A DNA stretch of 64,000 bases from Litsea cubeba (Eukaryota; Streptophyta; Magnoliopsida; Laurales; Lauraceae), in the NCBI GenBank assembly GCA_012931725.1, contig CM022953.1, forward strand, positions 32,452,946 to 32,516,945, given 5' to 3'. The translations under genes and the position numbers were made by a program. Within the stretch, counting starts at the first letter, position 1, and each line of letters starts with the position of its first letter. Shown here in pieces: positions 21,835 to 33,405 of the stretch. The notes under the pieces are model-generated. The model made no database searches. It worked only from the letters and a program-made list of their open reading frames with translations, and was not told the DNA's origin.

Positions 21835-23874
21835 TGTTGGGATTGGTGTATGCCCTAAAGCCCACTAGTTGCATTCTCATCTTTTGTTACTGGATATTTA
21901 CTGGTTATTTAATTGAAAGACTCTTTTATGCTTAAACATGTATATATGTATGGTTGCGTAAGGCCCATTGTTTCTAGTAAATGAATTAGGTGTGTAGTGT
22001 CTACACACAGATAGGTCTAATTCATGGACAACTGGAAACATCATATTTGTTCATAACTGAAAGATGGAGCTGGGCACTTCATCTTGGTAGAAGTTATAAT
22101 GAGATACTCTCCTATATAGGGTGACATACCTAAGTCACGGGAGGGCTTTCCCGGATCTATCTCATTAGTGCATGTGTCATGCATTGAACAGGACCGTTGT
22201 AGGTGTGATCTCTAAAATAGTACTATCACAGAAAAGAGATCAAGTCGCCTCATGCTACTGAGTAACCTGTGCTCTTAATCTTGAGCATTTGTGGATGAAC
22301 TGACGAAGTCAAGTTCTTGTGCTTTAATTCACTATGGGTGAGATTCTATTCATGGGTCAACAGCTCTGTGTTTTGGGTACTCGGACTTGATCAGTTGGGA
22401 CGTGCAGATGCAATATAGAATCTATGCCATCTGATGATGGAATAATCGTCCCCTTAGAATTATCCGATTAATCATCAAAATCTAAGATCTTAGTATGTGG
22501 ATGTTCCATATGAATATTGAACTTGTGGGTCGCTCCCTGGATCAAGAGAATGATATTCGAATGATGATTATGTTTAAGGATATGAAGTTCTAAGGTTTAG
22601 ATGTAATCGGGAAGGTTGATAGTACATATGATAACCTGACTCGATTATGGATGTTACATAGAGGGGCATTCAGGTCATTACACTTAGTAGGTCGAAGACA
22701 ACCGTCATTTTATGACGAGCTTATTATATTATATATTTGTCCTTGGAGTTCAACCATAACTCTTTAGTGGAATGAGTTAAGGTTAAAATGATCTTTATGT
22801 TGCTATGGGTTTAGCATGGACATTTTGGTCATTTTGGGAGCCAATGGCAAATATGTCTTTTGCTCCCTTCTCTAGTCACTTATCAAGATTGGCATGGTTT
22901 CCTAAGATGTTTATATAACATAAGGATGAATTATTTTAGTGGAAAAATAATTTTGAGTTTAAATTCAAATAGGCCTTTGATGGCATACATGAATTTAACT
23001 CTAGATAAATTATATGTGGGCCATGGTGTGCATTGATATGTGGGATGTCCATAATAGGATTTCCATGGGTAAGGTTTCCAACTTTGAGTAGGACTCTACT
23101 TGGAAAGTTGGACTCCTCTTTGGATTAGTATTCCTATGAGTTAGTTTCCTTTTAGGATTAGGAACTTAAAATTAGTAAGTGTTCTACAACTAGTATTACT
23201 AATTGTATGGAAAGTTCCTTTTGGTTTCCTTTTCTAATTAGAGTGTTTCTTAAAGGAAATAAGTCTTTCCTTTTTGGACATAAATTAGAATAAGAAGAGA
23301 TAACTAAATAGGAAAGGCTTCCCATAGTTTCTATAAAAGGAGAACCATCCCCTTTGGACGTCCATAACAAGGAAGCTAAGAAGAGTGCTACACGTCCAAC
23401 ACTTTTATGCACAAGGAGAGCCCCACACGTCCAGCCCTTGAGTTCCTTTCTTCTTCCTTGAAGAAAGTTGTAGGTCTGAGATTTTTCATGAGAAAAATAG
23501 TTCTTGTTTCCTAGATTAAGATCCCACCATCTTAGCCAATCAGATTTGGAAGTGAGATAGAGGAGAAGATCAAAGGCAATACTAGTGCTGGAAAATTCCA
23601 GCAACTTGTTTGAAAATTGCAAGTCTGAGTTCGCGCCTTTGGATCTATTTTTTCAGAGATTTGAAGTCTACAAATCTTCGAAGTAATAGTCTTCTATCAT
23701 CTCTATTAATTAGACACATGTTGGTCATGATTTAATGGAGTTCCTATGTGATTCTTTATGGCTGATTTCCGCTGCATAGTGCAGAAATCAGATTTTTTAA
23801 AATCTGTCATGCTTTGCATCAGCCATAGTAGTCTCTTTATGAGAAGTTTCAGATCTGAATCGCGATTTCTTTCA
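21835..23874 (+). repeat. 3' LTR of Angela-like element
   Basis: 2040 bp, the same length as the 5' LTR, flanked on the right by CCATG. The last seven differences I see cluster in the first and last quarters. Confidence 0.95.
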
Positions 23875-23879
23875 CCATG
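23875..23879 (+). other. Target site duplication CCATG, right (Angela-like element)
   Basis: Pairs with 14162-14166. Confidence 0.93.
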
Positions 23880-25557
23880 TGCACCTCCTATCAATCTAGA
23901 AAATCATGGAACCTAGTTTTAATTGATAACAAATTTGACACATATACCCCAAAGCGTATATGCTCAGCTCTCTACTAGGTCATAAGTTGATGCTAAAAAA
24001 AAAATCACACCCGCAAAGCAATTAAATAAAGAGAAAAGTAATATATAAAATCACCTGAAACGTGTTACCGACGTAGGTCAGTCCTTGGCAACGGCACCAA
24101 AAATTTGATATGCACCCAAATACAGGGTTGTCTTTAAGTAATAATTACTCGGTGAGCCCGAGATCCATCCATAGGGCCTTTGTAAAGAGTTAAGAAGAAA
24201 GAGTAGTAAAGGGAGGTAAAGGGAGAAAAGGAATGAGTAAGTCCATGGTTATCTCACACTCTCACATCTCACAGTGTCGGAGTCTTTCACGAAAATCAAC
24301 AAAATAGAGTAGTAGGTCTTCAATCAAATCAATCAGATAGAATTGGTTTTCCTACTTAGAGTACACCCTATCGGTAGAGTAGATAAAATCAAATAGGTAA
24401 TTCAATTGTTGGGTAGGTATGACTAAGTCATGACCTTCACGAGTAGCCTTTGGCACCCATCACGGCTAATTTGATCGTTCTACGTAAACTTGATAAATAT
24501 TGTAATTAAAAGTTAGATTTGGACATTGCGGGGTGTGGGTTAGTTAACTGGTAAATCCAATTAGCAATAACCTAAACACGGAGTAAACCAAGTGGAAACC
24601 GTCTAGAAAATCCTAAGTACAAACATGCATCATTTCATTAGAAATGGGATGCCCCAAATGGGTATAAATGGTATACGCAGATCAAGACAACAAGGGAAGC
24701 AGCATTGAGTCAAAAGCTCACTCACCAAGACAATTAGCCACCACCTTTGATCCTATCACCCATGATGGAGGAAACAACGACATATGTGCACATCTCAATC
24801 CCAACGCATGACTTCACAAGCCATCAACATTTTGGCAAAGGTCGGGTAGTCCTTGGTACGGAAACACACACAAGAGGTGCAAGAATAACATGAACAACAA
24901 GTCAAACAGTCCTGGTAAGTTATGAAACAATCAAGGAACCATTACAAAGGTCTATCGTAGGGTTCGGCCTGCCTTTGATATGCTAATACCAAACTGTTAG
25001 CTGTGATGCGCATCTAAGGTTCTCATGTCTGGTAAAATATGTACCTAGGTCCTCTTAAGGTGTTTGACATTGAAAACCTTGGATTCACATACTTTGTATT
25101 TGGTATGATCTCGCACATATCTCTAGACAACTCTCGAGGATGATGGTTTAGCTCAAACATCAATCCCTTAGGTCCAGTTTCAATGCTATTCACAAGCTTG
25201 GGTTCCTTAAACACTAACCATGCCTATCGTTCATGTTTCTAACCCAAGAAACATTGAATTAAATGACCATCAAAGGGAACAATTAGAGTAGACCTAGAGG
25301 TCCAAATTCAAGTTTAAAAGTGCCCTAAAAAGTCTCAAATAAGTATTGAAGAAAAGCCCTAATCACCCCACTTGAAAAGGCGTCCAAATAGTCTCCAGCG
25401 GAATCTCCCGGACATGGGAGTCTGTTGGTCAGACTTGGCCCACGGTCGATCAAGAGGAGCCCACGATCTTCAATGGCTCTGTTTGGTGCCTATCCTCATT
25501 TTCCCAATTTTCATCCCCTTCTTAGTGGAATCTTTCATTGAAATTTGACGGGGATTT
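23880..25557 (-). repeat. Segment X, unit 1: relic of an Athila/TAT-type gypsy element
   Basis: Minus strand at 24082-24100 reads as a primer site of the TTGGCGCCGTTGCC type (here with one G-to-A change on the plus strand; intact GGCGCC in the copies at 48390 and 62841), typical of Athila/TAT gypsy elements. LTR-like sequence begins just to its right (TGATATGCACCC, about 24107). No gag or pol is left. The last ~1 kb, from 24534, recurs as X' at 34103 and 52134. No gene seen. Ends with GATTT (25553-25557), the target duplicate of the next insertion. Confidence 0.65.
24082..24100 (-). other. Relic primer binding site in segment X (unit 1)
   Basis: Reverse strand TTGGTGCCGTTGCCAAGGA, one base away from the TTGGCGCC form at the equivalent sites in the other two units. 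It marks an old minus-strand gypsy insertion that predates the segmental duplication. Confidence 0.6.
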
Positions 25558-26743
25558 TGTTGGATACCGCGATCACTGAGAGGGGGAGGGTGAATCAGTG
25601 ATTTCTAAAAACAGGTCCAATTCAACAACAAAACAAGTCAAATCACACTATGACACCAGATTTAACGTGGTTCACCGAAAGGCTACGTCCACGGTTCAAA
25701 GACTGTCCGAACACCAATCCGGGACAGATCTGAATCTTATTTAGTCGCACCAACGACAAAGAGCACCAACCCTTAGTTTCAGATAGCACCAACTATCTAG
25801 GAAGCACCTACTCCCTTTAGTTTCAGATAGCACCAACTATCTAGGAAGCACCGACTCCCTTTACAATTTATCTGCACCCACAGATAGGATCACCAAACCC
25901 TAAACACCAAGCACCAACTTGATGTAAGAACAGAGTAGAAGATTAATTCTGTCTACAGCCCTTCCCCTCTACAATTCTCTCTCTCTCAATCCCTTACAAA
26001 TTGAAATCTAAAGCATAAAAGAGAGACACTTAACTCATGGACGAATCACTATCTTCTAGAGCATAATCTCGTCCATAATTGCTGTAGAAAGATGCAGCAC
26101 AACAGCACACAGCACACTCTTCTCTCTTCTCTTCTCTCTTTTCTCTTCTCTTCTGGTGTCTCTTCTGATGTATTTATGAACGACCCAAGCATGCCTTTAT
26201 AAGGTTTTAATAACCCTTAATTGTATTCAAAACGGGCTATAATTCGTTTAGAAAGAGTCCCAAACGAAATAGATAACTGTGCTGAATTTTCGTGCAAAAC
26301 TTCTAATTCTGCGCAACTCTGGTTCCCGTGCTCGGTCGACATCCTGGCTTGCTCGGTCGACCGAAGACACTGACTGGAAAACAGACAATTTCGAGCTCGG
26401 TCGACATCCTGGGGTCCCGGTCGACCGAAGACACACTGTGTCACGAAAATAACTGAGAGGTGCCTTTTTTTCTATTTCTGCAGGTTTCTTCTTGCTCGGT
26501 CGACCGCATGAAGAGCCCGGTCGACCGCGTGCTCTGCATCAGGAATTCTGAATTCCTGACTGTTTCAATTCTGTTTCCAATTCTGATTTCTTCTTTTAAG
26601 CTCTATCAACACCAATCTATTAACATCACGTTTGTGACAATGTGTTGACAAGAATTCCAACTCAAAACCATACTTGAGATACTAATTACTTTAATTCATC
26701 AAAAGACTCTAAAGTTATCTCAAGTTCATCTCAAATTCCAACA
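25558..26743 (-). repeat. 3' LTR of RT-less copia element
   Basis: Carries an internal ~44-bp direct duplication around 25778-25865 (TTTCAGATAGCACCAACTAT twice) that the relative at 38466 lacks, and several GGTCGACC palindromes between 26330 and 26530. Confidence 0.93.
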
Positions 26744-26755
26744 ATCTCCCCCTTT
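26744..26755 (-). other. Polypurine tract of RT-less copia element
   Basis: Minus strand AAAGGGGGAGAT abuts the 3' LTR. Similar GGGGGAG tracts recur at about 26910, 26970 and 27040 between pol and the LTR. Confidence 0.8.
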
Positions 26756-27058
26756 GGAATTGTTGGCAACACTATTGGAACTTCAACACTTTCAACTTCA
26801 GTTGGAACTTCAACACTTTCAACTTCAGCTTGCAGCTCTTCCAAGTTCTTTTCAACACTCACTTGGAACCAATTCTGAAATTCTGAAATAACAACCGTGC
26901 ATTTTCAACAATCTCCCCCTAGCTTTCATAGCATAACATCTCTACTTGCTATCATAGCATAACATCTCTCCCCCTTTGACAACAAGTCCAAAGGGACCAA
27001 ACCGAGGAGCGAATAGGATATTCAATGAATGCATTGCTCCCCCTTTCAAGCACAACTC

Positions 27059-29743
27059 CTACGGTTTAGGAGAGTGAGTAACTCCTAACTTTTTCCGGAG
27101 ATACTCGTAGACTTCCTTTGGCAGAGGTTTCGTGAAAATCATCTCAAATTCTTTCGTCATCTCTTCAGCAAAATTCCTGCACATTTCCTCATGCATAGCT
27201 TTCAACCAACTATCATCGAGACTGGCTTCAGCCACAGTCTTGGGTTCAATGGTGGACACAAGTGAGTAATTGCTAACTACACTTTGTCTAGTTTGAACGC
27301 CTGCCTTAGGATCTCCAATGATTTGATCCTTAGGGTGTTGCTCTACCCAAGTGCTGTGCTTCTTAGGTGAAGTATCTTCTGAGTCATCCTTTGATTTCTC
27401 AGAATCATTAGATTCAGCCATCTCATCATCAATCTCACTCGAGTCCTCATAAACGGGACTGTCATTATGAGTTGCATTCTTTGGTTCAATATTCTCATCT
27501 ATTCTCACATCAGCACTTTCTATGATTTTTCTGGTTCTTTTGTTAAGACACCTATATGCCTTGCTAGTAGAGGAGTAACCCAGAAATATACCTTCGTCAG
27601 CTCTTTCTTCAAATTTGCCCGGATTTTGTTCGAGCCGCTTGATGTAACACTTGCTGCCGAAGACTTTGAAGTGCTTGACTGTTGCTTTTCTTCCAAACCA
27701 TAGCTCATAGGGAGTTTTGTCTTCATGTGGCCTGATCAAGCATCGATTTTGTATGTATACAGCCGTATGAATTGCCTCTTTCCAATACTTGTCAGCCATC
27801 TTGCTTTCACTTAGCATCGTACGAGCCATCTCTTGTACGGTGCGATTCTTCCGTTCCACAACTCCATTTTGCTGTGGAGTTCTAGGGGCTGAGTACTGTC
27901 TTTGAATGCCATGATGTTCACAATATTTAGTGAACTCTTCAGATGTGAACTCGCCTCCACGATCAGACCTTAAAATCTTGATACGTTTTTCCAATTGATT
28001 TTCAACCTGTGCTTTAAACACGTTAAAACGATCAAGTGCTTGATGCTTATGCTTAAGAAACAATACCCATGTCATACGAGTATAATCATCAATGCATAAC
28101 ATGAAATACTTATCTCCATTGGTGCTTTGAGTTCGCATCGGTCCACAGAGATCAGTGTGCACTAGCTCAAGAGGTTTCTTGGAATGATGCTCCTTTGACT
28201 TGAACATAACCCTCGTTTGCTTTCCCTTTTGGCAAGAGTCGCAAATGGGATTGGAAGGCTTTTCAACTGTAGACATGCCTCTTACAGCCTTTGAATTGCA
28301 AATCTTTGACATGTTGTCAAAGCTTAGATGCCCAAGGCGTTTGTGCCACAACCAACTTTCCTCTGTCCGACTCATCAAGCAGGTCTTTTCAGCTCCATCT
28401 GATAATGTATAGAGATTTCCAGCAGTTCTTGATCCAGTTGCCACTGTTTTGCCGTTGCTACTCTTCTGGATGGCAAACCCATTCTTTGTGAAGATAACTT
28501 CATGACCCTTGTCACAGATCTGGCTCACACTAAGCAGGTTGTGTCTCAATCCAGACACATATAAGACTTCTTCAGATCTGATCTTGTTTGCCATAAGCTG
28601 AATAACACCTTTTCCGCATATTTTGGCACCATCATTGTTGCCAAACTTCACTGAACCGCCTTCATAGTGCTGTAATTTGATGAATTTCTCTTTATCACCA
28701 GTCATATGGCTTGAACAACCACTATCAAGGACCCATGGTGCTGTCTTCTTTTGTGCATTGAATGCCGTTTGCACAATGAGAGATTCTTTGAGACTTTCTG
28801 CACTTTGCTTTGCTCTCCAAGCCTTAACTAACTTGGGTTTCTTTTCAACCTGAAATTGGTTAGCAATAGGCAACCTACAATCCCTAGCCAAGTGTCCATA
28901 ATTATGACACATATAGCACTCAATTTTGTGGCTACTTAGGATTGAAAAAGGATTCCTAGTCACAAATGGACTGTTTCGTACATAGAATTTGCAATCAGCT
29001 CTTTTATGTCCAAACATATTACAATGAAAGCAATAACCATAGAATTTGTATCTTCTTTGTGGCTGGCTAATCTTCATTACTTTTCTAAGAGGAATGGACT
29101 CCTTTCTAGGTTGAGTGGGCTTCATAGAGTTAGAAGGTGCAGTGACTTGCTTCACAAACTTTTTCTTTTCAGGAGGTGCAATCTTAGAGGATTCACCTTT
29201 CTCAAATCCTAGACCAAATCTGAAGTGGGCTGGTCTTTGAACTTTCAGTAGTTCATTGAGTTTCATAGTCCCTTCAATCGCTTGGAGCGCTTTGAGTTTT
29301 TTGCTATTTTCCAAATTTTCAGCCTTTGCTCTAGCGATCTCAGTTTCAAGTTTCATAGCCTCTTCCTTTTTGATACTTATTTGGTTTTCAAGGACTTCTA
29401 CCATTCTTTTATATTCTTCTACTTGAGTTTTCAAAGAAATAATAGAACTTTCAGATTCATGGAGAAGTTTCAGATGTTTCTTACTTGTTTTGCGTTCCAT
29501 GCTAAGCTCCTCAAGTGCGGCTATGAGTTCCTCTTCAAGATTGACTTCAGCCTCCTCATCCTCTTCAGGATCTAGCTCTTCTTCTTCTTCAACAGTGACC
29601 ATGAAGAGAGCTTCGGTTGATTCATCATCGTCTGAAGATTCAGACGTGCTGTCATCTTGTTGACATAGAAAGTTTTTAGCTTTGCCCCTTTTTTCTGAAA
29701 TTTCTCTTTCCTTTACTCTTTTCAGCATAAGAGTCATTATCAT
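27059..29743 (-). pseudogene. pol: copia gag C-terminus, protease, integrase; RT and RNase H deleted
   Basis: An open frame of 894 codons. After about 17 out-of-frame residues it follows the family: acidic and coiled-coil gag tail, two zinc-knuckle-like motifs (CFHCNMFGHKRADC and CYMCHNYGHLARDC), protease VLDSGCSSHMTGD (about residue 338), GAG-pre-integrase LWHKRLGHLSF, and the integrase core HTDLCGPM, SDRGGEF and PQQNGVVERKNRT (about 528-634). Near residue 850 it jumps from the start of RT (LKAMHEE) to a point after the YVDD motif (MCRNFAE), and soon after jumps to the last 20 or so residues of pol (IFTKPLPKE). Both joints are in frame. Integrase looks intact; there is no polymerase. Confidence 0.92.
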
Positions 29744-29949
29744 TGTCTTCTTTTAGGGGACACTTCGCAGCAAAGTGACCAATACCGCCACAATTGAAGC
29801 ATTTAAAGGGTAGCTTCCCTTTGTACTTTCCATTGCTTCCTTTCTTCAATTTTCTAACAAATTGAGCCTCAAGCTCATCATCATCAGAATCAACATCATG
29901 ACCAGCAGTCTCTTTTGCCTTTTTCTGAACTTTGAAGGCCGCTTCTTTA

Positions 29950-30573
29950 TCAGATGAAGATGTTTTTTCCTATGCGCATCTCATAGGCAGTTAGAGAACC
30001 ATGTAATTCATCCATGGAAAATGCATTCAGATCTTTGGCTTCTTCAATGGCTGAGACTTTTGAATCAAACCGGGGAAGAAGAGATCTTAGAACCTTTTTG
30101 ACGATGACCGGCTCTTTAATCTCTTCCCCTAGTCCACGAATGTCATTCGTGACTTCATTCACTCGTTGCATATACGAGTCAACATTCTCGCTTTCCTCCA
30201 TGCGAAGAGACTCGAATTGAGAGCGATGAGTTTGCAATTTGGCTTCTTTAATCTTCTCATCACCTTCATGTATGCTTTGCAACTTGTCCCAAATTTCCTT
30301 GGCTGTTTTGCATGCAATTACTTTGACTAGCTCGCTGTCCACAAGGCCACTAAAGAGTGCATTCTGCGCCTTGGAGTCGTTGTCTGCCAACTTCTTTGAT
30401 GCAGTATCATTGGGTACGGTGGCAGCATTGTAACCGGCTCTGACAGCCTCCCAAACATCATAGCCAAGAGATTTGATGAAGGCTTGCATCCTAATCTTCC
30501 AAAAGGAGTAATTAGAACCATCAAACAGAGGTGCTTTCATATTCCCCGTATTGACTGCCATGTGATTTGACAA
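29950..30573 (-). pseudogene. gag: copia gag N-terminal part (UBN2), frameshifted
   Basis: Starts MSNHMAVNTGNMKAPLFDG with the UBN2-type motifs GSNYSFWKIRMQAFI and AKEIWDKLQ, then ESENVDSYMQRVNE and a KKVLRSLLPRFD region. At the end a T-run one base longer than in the relative breaks the frame (about 29955). The zinc knuckle CFNCGGIGHFAAKC follows in another frame (about 29760-29810), and a second extra T near 29690 shifts again into the 894-codon frame. Confidence 0.9.
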
Positions 30574-30614
30574 GAGATCACCCTTAGCGTATTAAACTGA
30601 TCAAGGGAAACCTC

Positions 30615-30626
30615 GCTCTGATACCA
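30615..30626 (-). other. Primer binding site, initiator-Met tRNA type (RT-less copia)
   Basis: Minus strand TGGTATCAGAGC, two bases from the 5' LTR edge at 30629. Confidence 0.92.
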
Positions 30627-30628
30627 AT

Positions 30629-31815
30629 TGTTGGATACCGCGATCACTGAGAGGGGGGGGGGTGAATCAGTGATTTCTAAAAACAGGTCCAATTCAACAA
30701 CAAAACAAGTCAAATCACACTATGACACCAGATTTAACGTGGTTCACCGAAAGGCTACGTCCACGGTTCAAAGACTGTCCGAACACCAATCCGGGACAGA
30801 TCTGAATCTTATTTAGTCGCACCAACGACAAAGAGCACCAACCCTTAGTTTCAGATAGCACCAACTATCTAGGAAGCACCTACTCCCTTTAGTTTCAGAT
30901 AGCACCAACTATCTAGGAAGCACCGACTCCCTTTACAATTTATCTGCACCCACAGATAGGATCACCAAACCCTAAACACCAAGCACCAACTTGATGTAAG
31001 AACAGAGTAGAAGATTAATTCTGTCTACAGCCCTTCCCCTCTACAATTCTCTCTCTCTCAATCCCTTACAAATTGAAATCTAAAGCATAAAAGAGAGACA
31101 CTTAGCTCATGGACGAATCACTATCTTCTAGAGCATAATCTCGTCCATAATTGCTGTAGAAAGATGCAGCACAACAGCACACAGCACACTCTTCTCTCTT
31201 CTCTTCTCTCTTTTCTCTTCTCTTCTGGTGTCTCTTCTGATGTATTTATGAACGACCCAAGCATGCCTTTATAAGGTTTTAATAACCCTTAATTGTATTC
31301 AAAACGGGCTATAATTCGTTTAGAAAGAGTCCCAAACGAAATAGATAACTGTGCTGAATTTTCGTGCAAAACTTCTAATTCTGCGCAACTCTGGTTCCCG
31401 TGCTCGGTCGACATCCTGGCTTGCTCGGTCGACCGAAGACACTGACTGGAAAACAGACAATTTCGAGCTCGGTCGACATCCTGGAGTCCCGGTCGACCGA
31501 AGACACACTGTGTCACGAAAATAACTGAGAGGTGCCTTTTTTTCTGTTTCTGCAGGTTTCTTCTTGCTCGGTCGACCGCATGAAGAGCACGGTCGACCGC
31601 GTGCTCTGCATCAGGAATTCTGAATTCCTGACTGTTTCAATTCTGTTTCCAATTCTGATTTCTTCTTTTAAGCTCTATCAACACCAATCTATTAACATCA
31701 CGTTTGTGACAATGTGTTGACAAGAATTCCAACTCAAAACCATACTTGAGATACTAATTACTTTAATTCATCAAAAGACTCTAAAGTTATCTCAAGTTCA
31801 TCTCAAATTCCAACA
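30629..31815 (-). repeat. 5' LTR of RT-less copia element
   Basis: Pairs with 25558-26743. On the minus strand a TTATAAAGG promoter-like word lies near 31270, and GGTCGACC palindromes lie between 31400 and 31600 on the upstream side of it. Followed by GATTT. Confidence 0.93.
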
Positions 31816-33073
31816 GATTTGTGCGTCCTTTAAGTACGCGAATAACTTCTTCATTATCCACTAATTGCAAGTAATTTTAGTTACAAGATTTAGTACTTCT
31901 AAAATAAGCATACAGTATGATGTTGGGAATCGACAATTGTTTGCATGCATATGCCATGCTAATCAAATTAATTATTTCCCTTCGGTCTCCTAGCCCAGAA
32001 ATCAACTAAAAAGCACTCTGATTTGGGGTGAACTGATCCCCACCCTAAAGCCCCCAAAACCTACACAAAACCTTAATATTCTCAAAACTTGAGAAAGAGG
32101 ATGAAAAGAAGGTTACATAGCTGGAAAACGATGGGAAAGTAAGTTCTAATGCACCTACTAGGGTTGCAAATAGGTATCCGATCCGTAAACGTACTCGGGT
32201 CCGGAACCTAATTTAGGTTCCGATTGAAAAAACGGGTCTTGTTCCAGGTCCATATAGCTTCCGATCAATGGAACCGGGACCCGGCATATGAGTCTTTGAT
32301 ATTGCAATTTGTACTTTAAAACCATCTCTTTTTTCGCATTCTTATGTATAATACTAGATGTTGTAGACATGATGCACTACTATAAGTTGAATGGTATGCT
32401 TATTTTAAGAAAAAATGAAGAATAAAGATAAAATAGAATCGATTTTGGAACTAAATTCGAATCCTCTAGGTGGACCCAGTTCCCGAACTGGATCCAAAAT
32501 TTCTTATTGAAATCGGGTTCGGAACCAGCAAAACAGATTCCGATTCAAAACCGGATCCGAAACCGGAACCGGTTTTAAGTAATTCTATGCTGCTGAATTT
32601 CACGCAACATTTATCTTACAAAAGACCCAGCTATGCAAAATATAAGTCACTTCCAAATTACAAATGGTTGTGAGTTATTATGACTCACTTGGTTTAAGAA
32701 AGCATGCGTGACCCGATAAACCAATAGTGGTGGGAGATTGCGTTAACGCTAAAGAGCCCTGTTTCAGGAAGCAATCTCTTAGAAAGATGATCTCACCATA
32801 GTGTGCTTCTATTTTAGACTCAATTTTTTCTTTAAATGGTTCGTACATGTTGAGACTTTAATGAGTTTCTTGGATATAGGATGGCGTTACCTTTTCCACC
32901 TATATATATATGCACAATCTTGACTAGATGTTAACAAGATCCCAATATAAATACCCAATTCTTTTAAAGATTGCATTATGGCTGGGACTTTCCTATTTTG
33001 AAAAAAAAAATTTCCTATAAAAAGTCCCTCATATCATACCTCAAAACCAACTTTCACCATTTCAAAAACTACC
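31816..33073 (+). promoter_or_regulatory. Type-B upstream region of exon-1-only copy 2
   Basis: Homologous to the upstream region of gene 1, but missing about 65 bp that correspond to 8959-9023 (joint at the repeated word CGATCC/CGATTC near 32180). TATA box TATAAAAA at 33016-33023 is intact. The TA microsatellite is short (about 32902-32911). Confidence 0.6.
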
Positions 33074-33405
33074 ATGGAGAAGACATCTTTCAAGTTGGCA
33101 TTCCTGGTCGTACTTTTGGTGATGGCCTCTGGTTAGCTTTCTGTTCTTTTAACTCTCTATGTCCCCTTGTATTAGAGTTTTACCACTCAAACTATTAAGT
33201 TTATTTTGTTTAATCCCTAAGAGATATGAGCATTATCTTTTTCTTTATAAAAACTGCTAGAAAAGGATTTAATGGATTGATAAAGGGTCCTCATGCAAAT
33301 TATCTTCCCTATGTAAAAAGTGATGCTCTCTAATCTAGATCTTCAATTTCATCCATCACTACTCTCCTCTTTTAGTTCCCTCTGGTTAATAAAATCCCAT
33401 TTACT
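33074..33405 (+). pseudogene. Peptide gene copy 2: exon 1 only, intron truncated
   Basis: Exon 1 (33074-33131) is identical to that of gene 1 and encodes the whole signal peptide plus the first base of the next codon, with the same GT donor. The intron follows gene 1 to 33405 (CCCATTTACT) and then changes to unrelated sequence, so exon 2 with all eight cysteines is absent. Transcription could still occur from the intact TATA box; unspliced RNA would end at the TAG in the donor. Confidence 0.85.

Larger units (their letters stand above)
14167..23874 (+). mobile_element. Ty1/copia retrotransposon, Angela-like, nearly full length (9708 bp)
   Basis: Two 2040-bp LTRs (TGTTGGGATT...TTTCTTTCA), iMet-type primer site, long untranslated leader, a single-frame gag-pol, purine tract and a perfect 5-bp target duplication. 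The RT and RNase H sequence (YVDDILLIGND, SIYGLKQASRAWN, ADSTMEAEYVAASEAAKEAVW) resembles the Angela clade of plant copia elements (from memory of the family). Only seven differences are visible between its LTRs. It is non-autonomous as it stands because of one amber codon in gag and a one-base indel in RT. Confidence 0.95.
25558..31815 (-). mobile_element. Ty1/copia element lacking reverse transcriptase (6258 bp)
   Basis: LTRs of 1186 and 1187 bp (TGTTGGATACC...TTCCAACA), perfect TSD GATTT (25553-25557 and 31816-31820), iMet-type primer site, gag, protease and integrase. Compared with its relative at 38466-45954, the RT and nearly all of RNase H are missing because of two internal deletions, which leave the frame open. 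The gag frame carries two one-base insertions. The LTRs differ at about four bases plus a G-run. The copy moved recently, presumably with RT from another copy (inference). Confidence 0.94.

Noticed and set aside
26217..26444. 75-106 codon frames in copia LTRs (also near 31289, 39106, 45453)
   Set aside because: Frames across the GGTCGACC-rich LTR; they are present in each LTR only by duplication.
29006..29575. Plus-strand frames within copia pol
   Set aside because: Shadows of the minus-strand gag-pol coding sequence.
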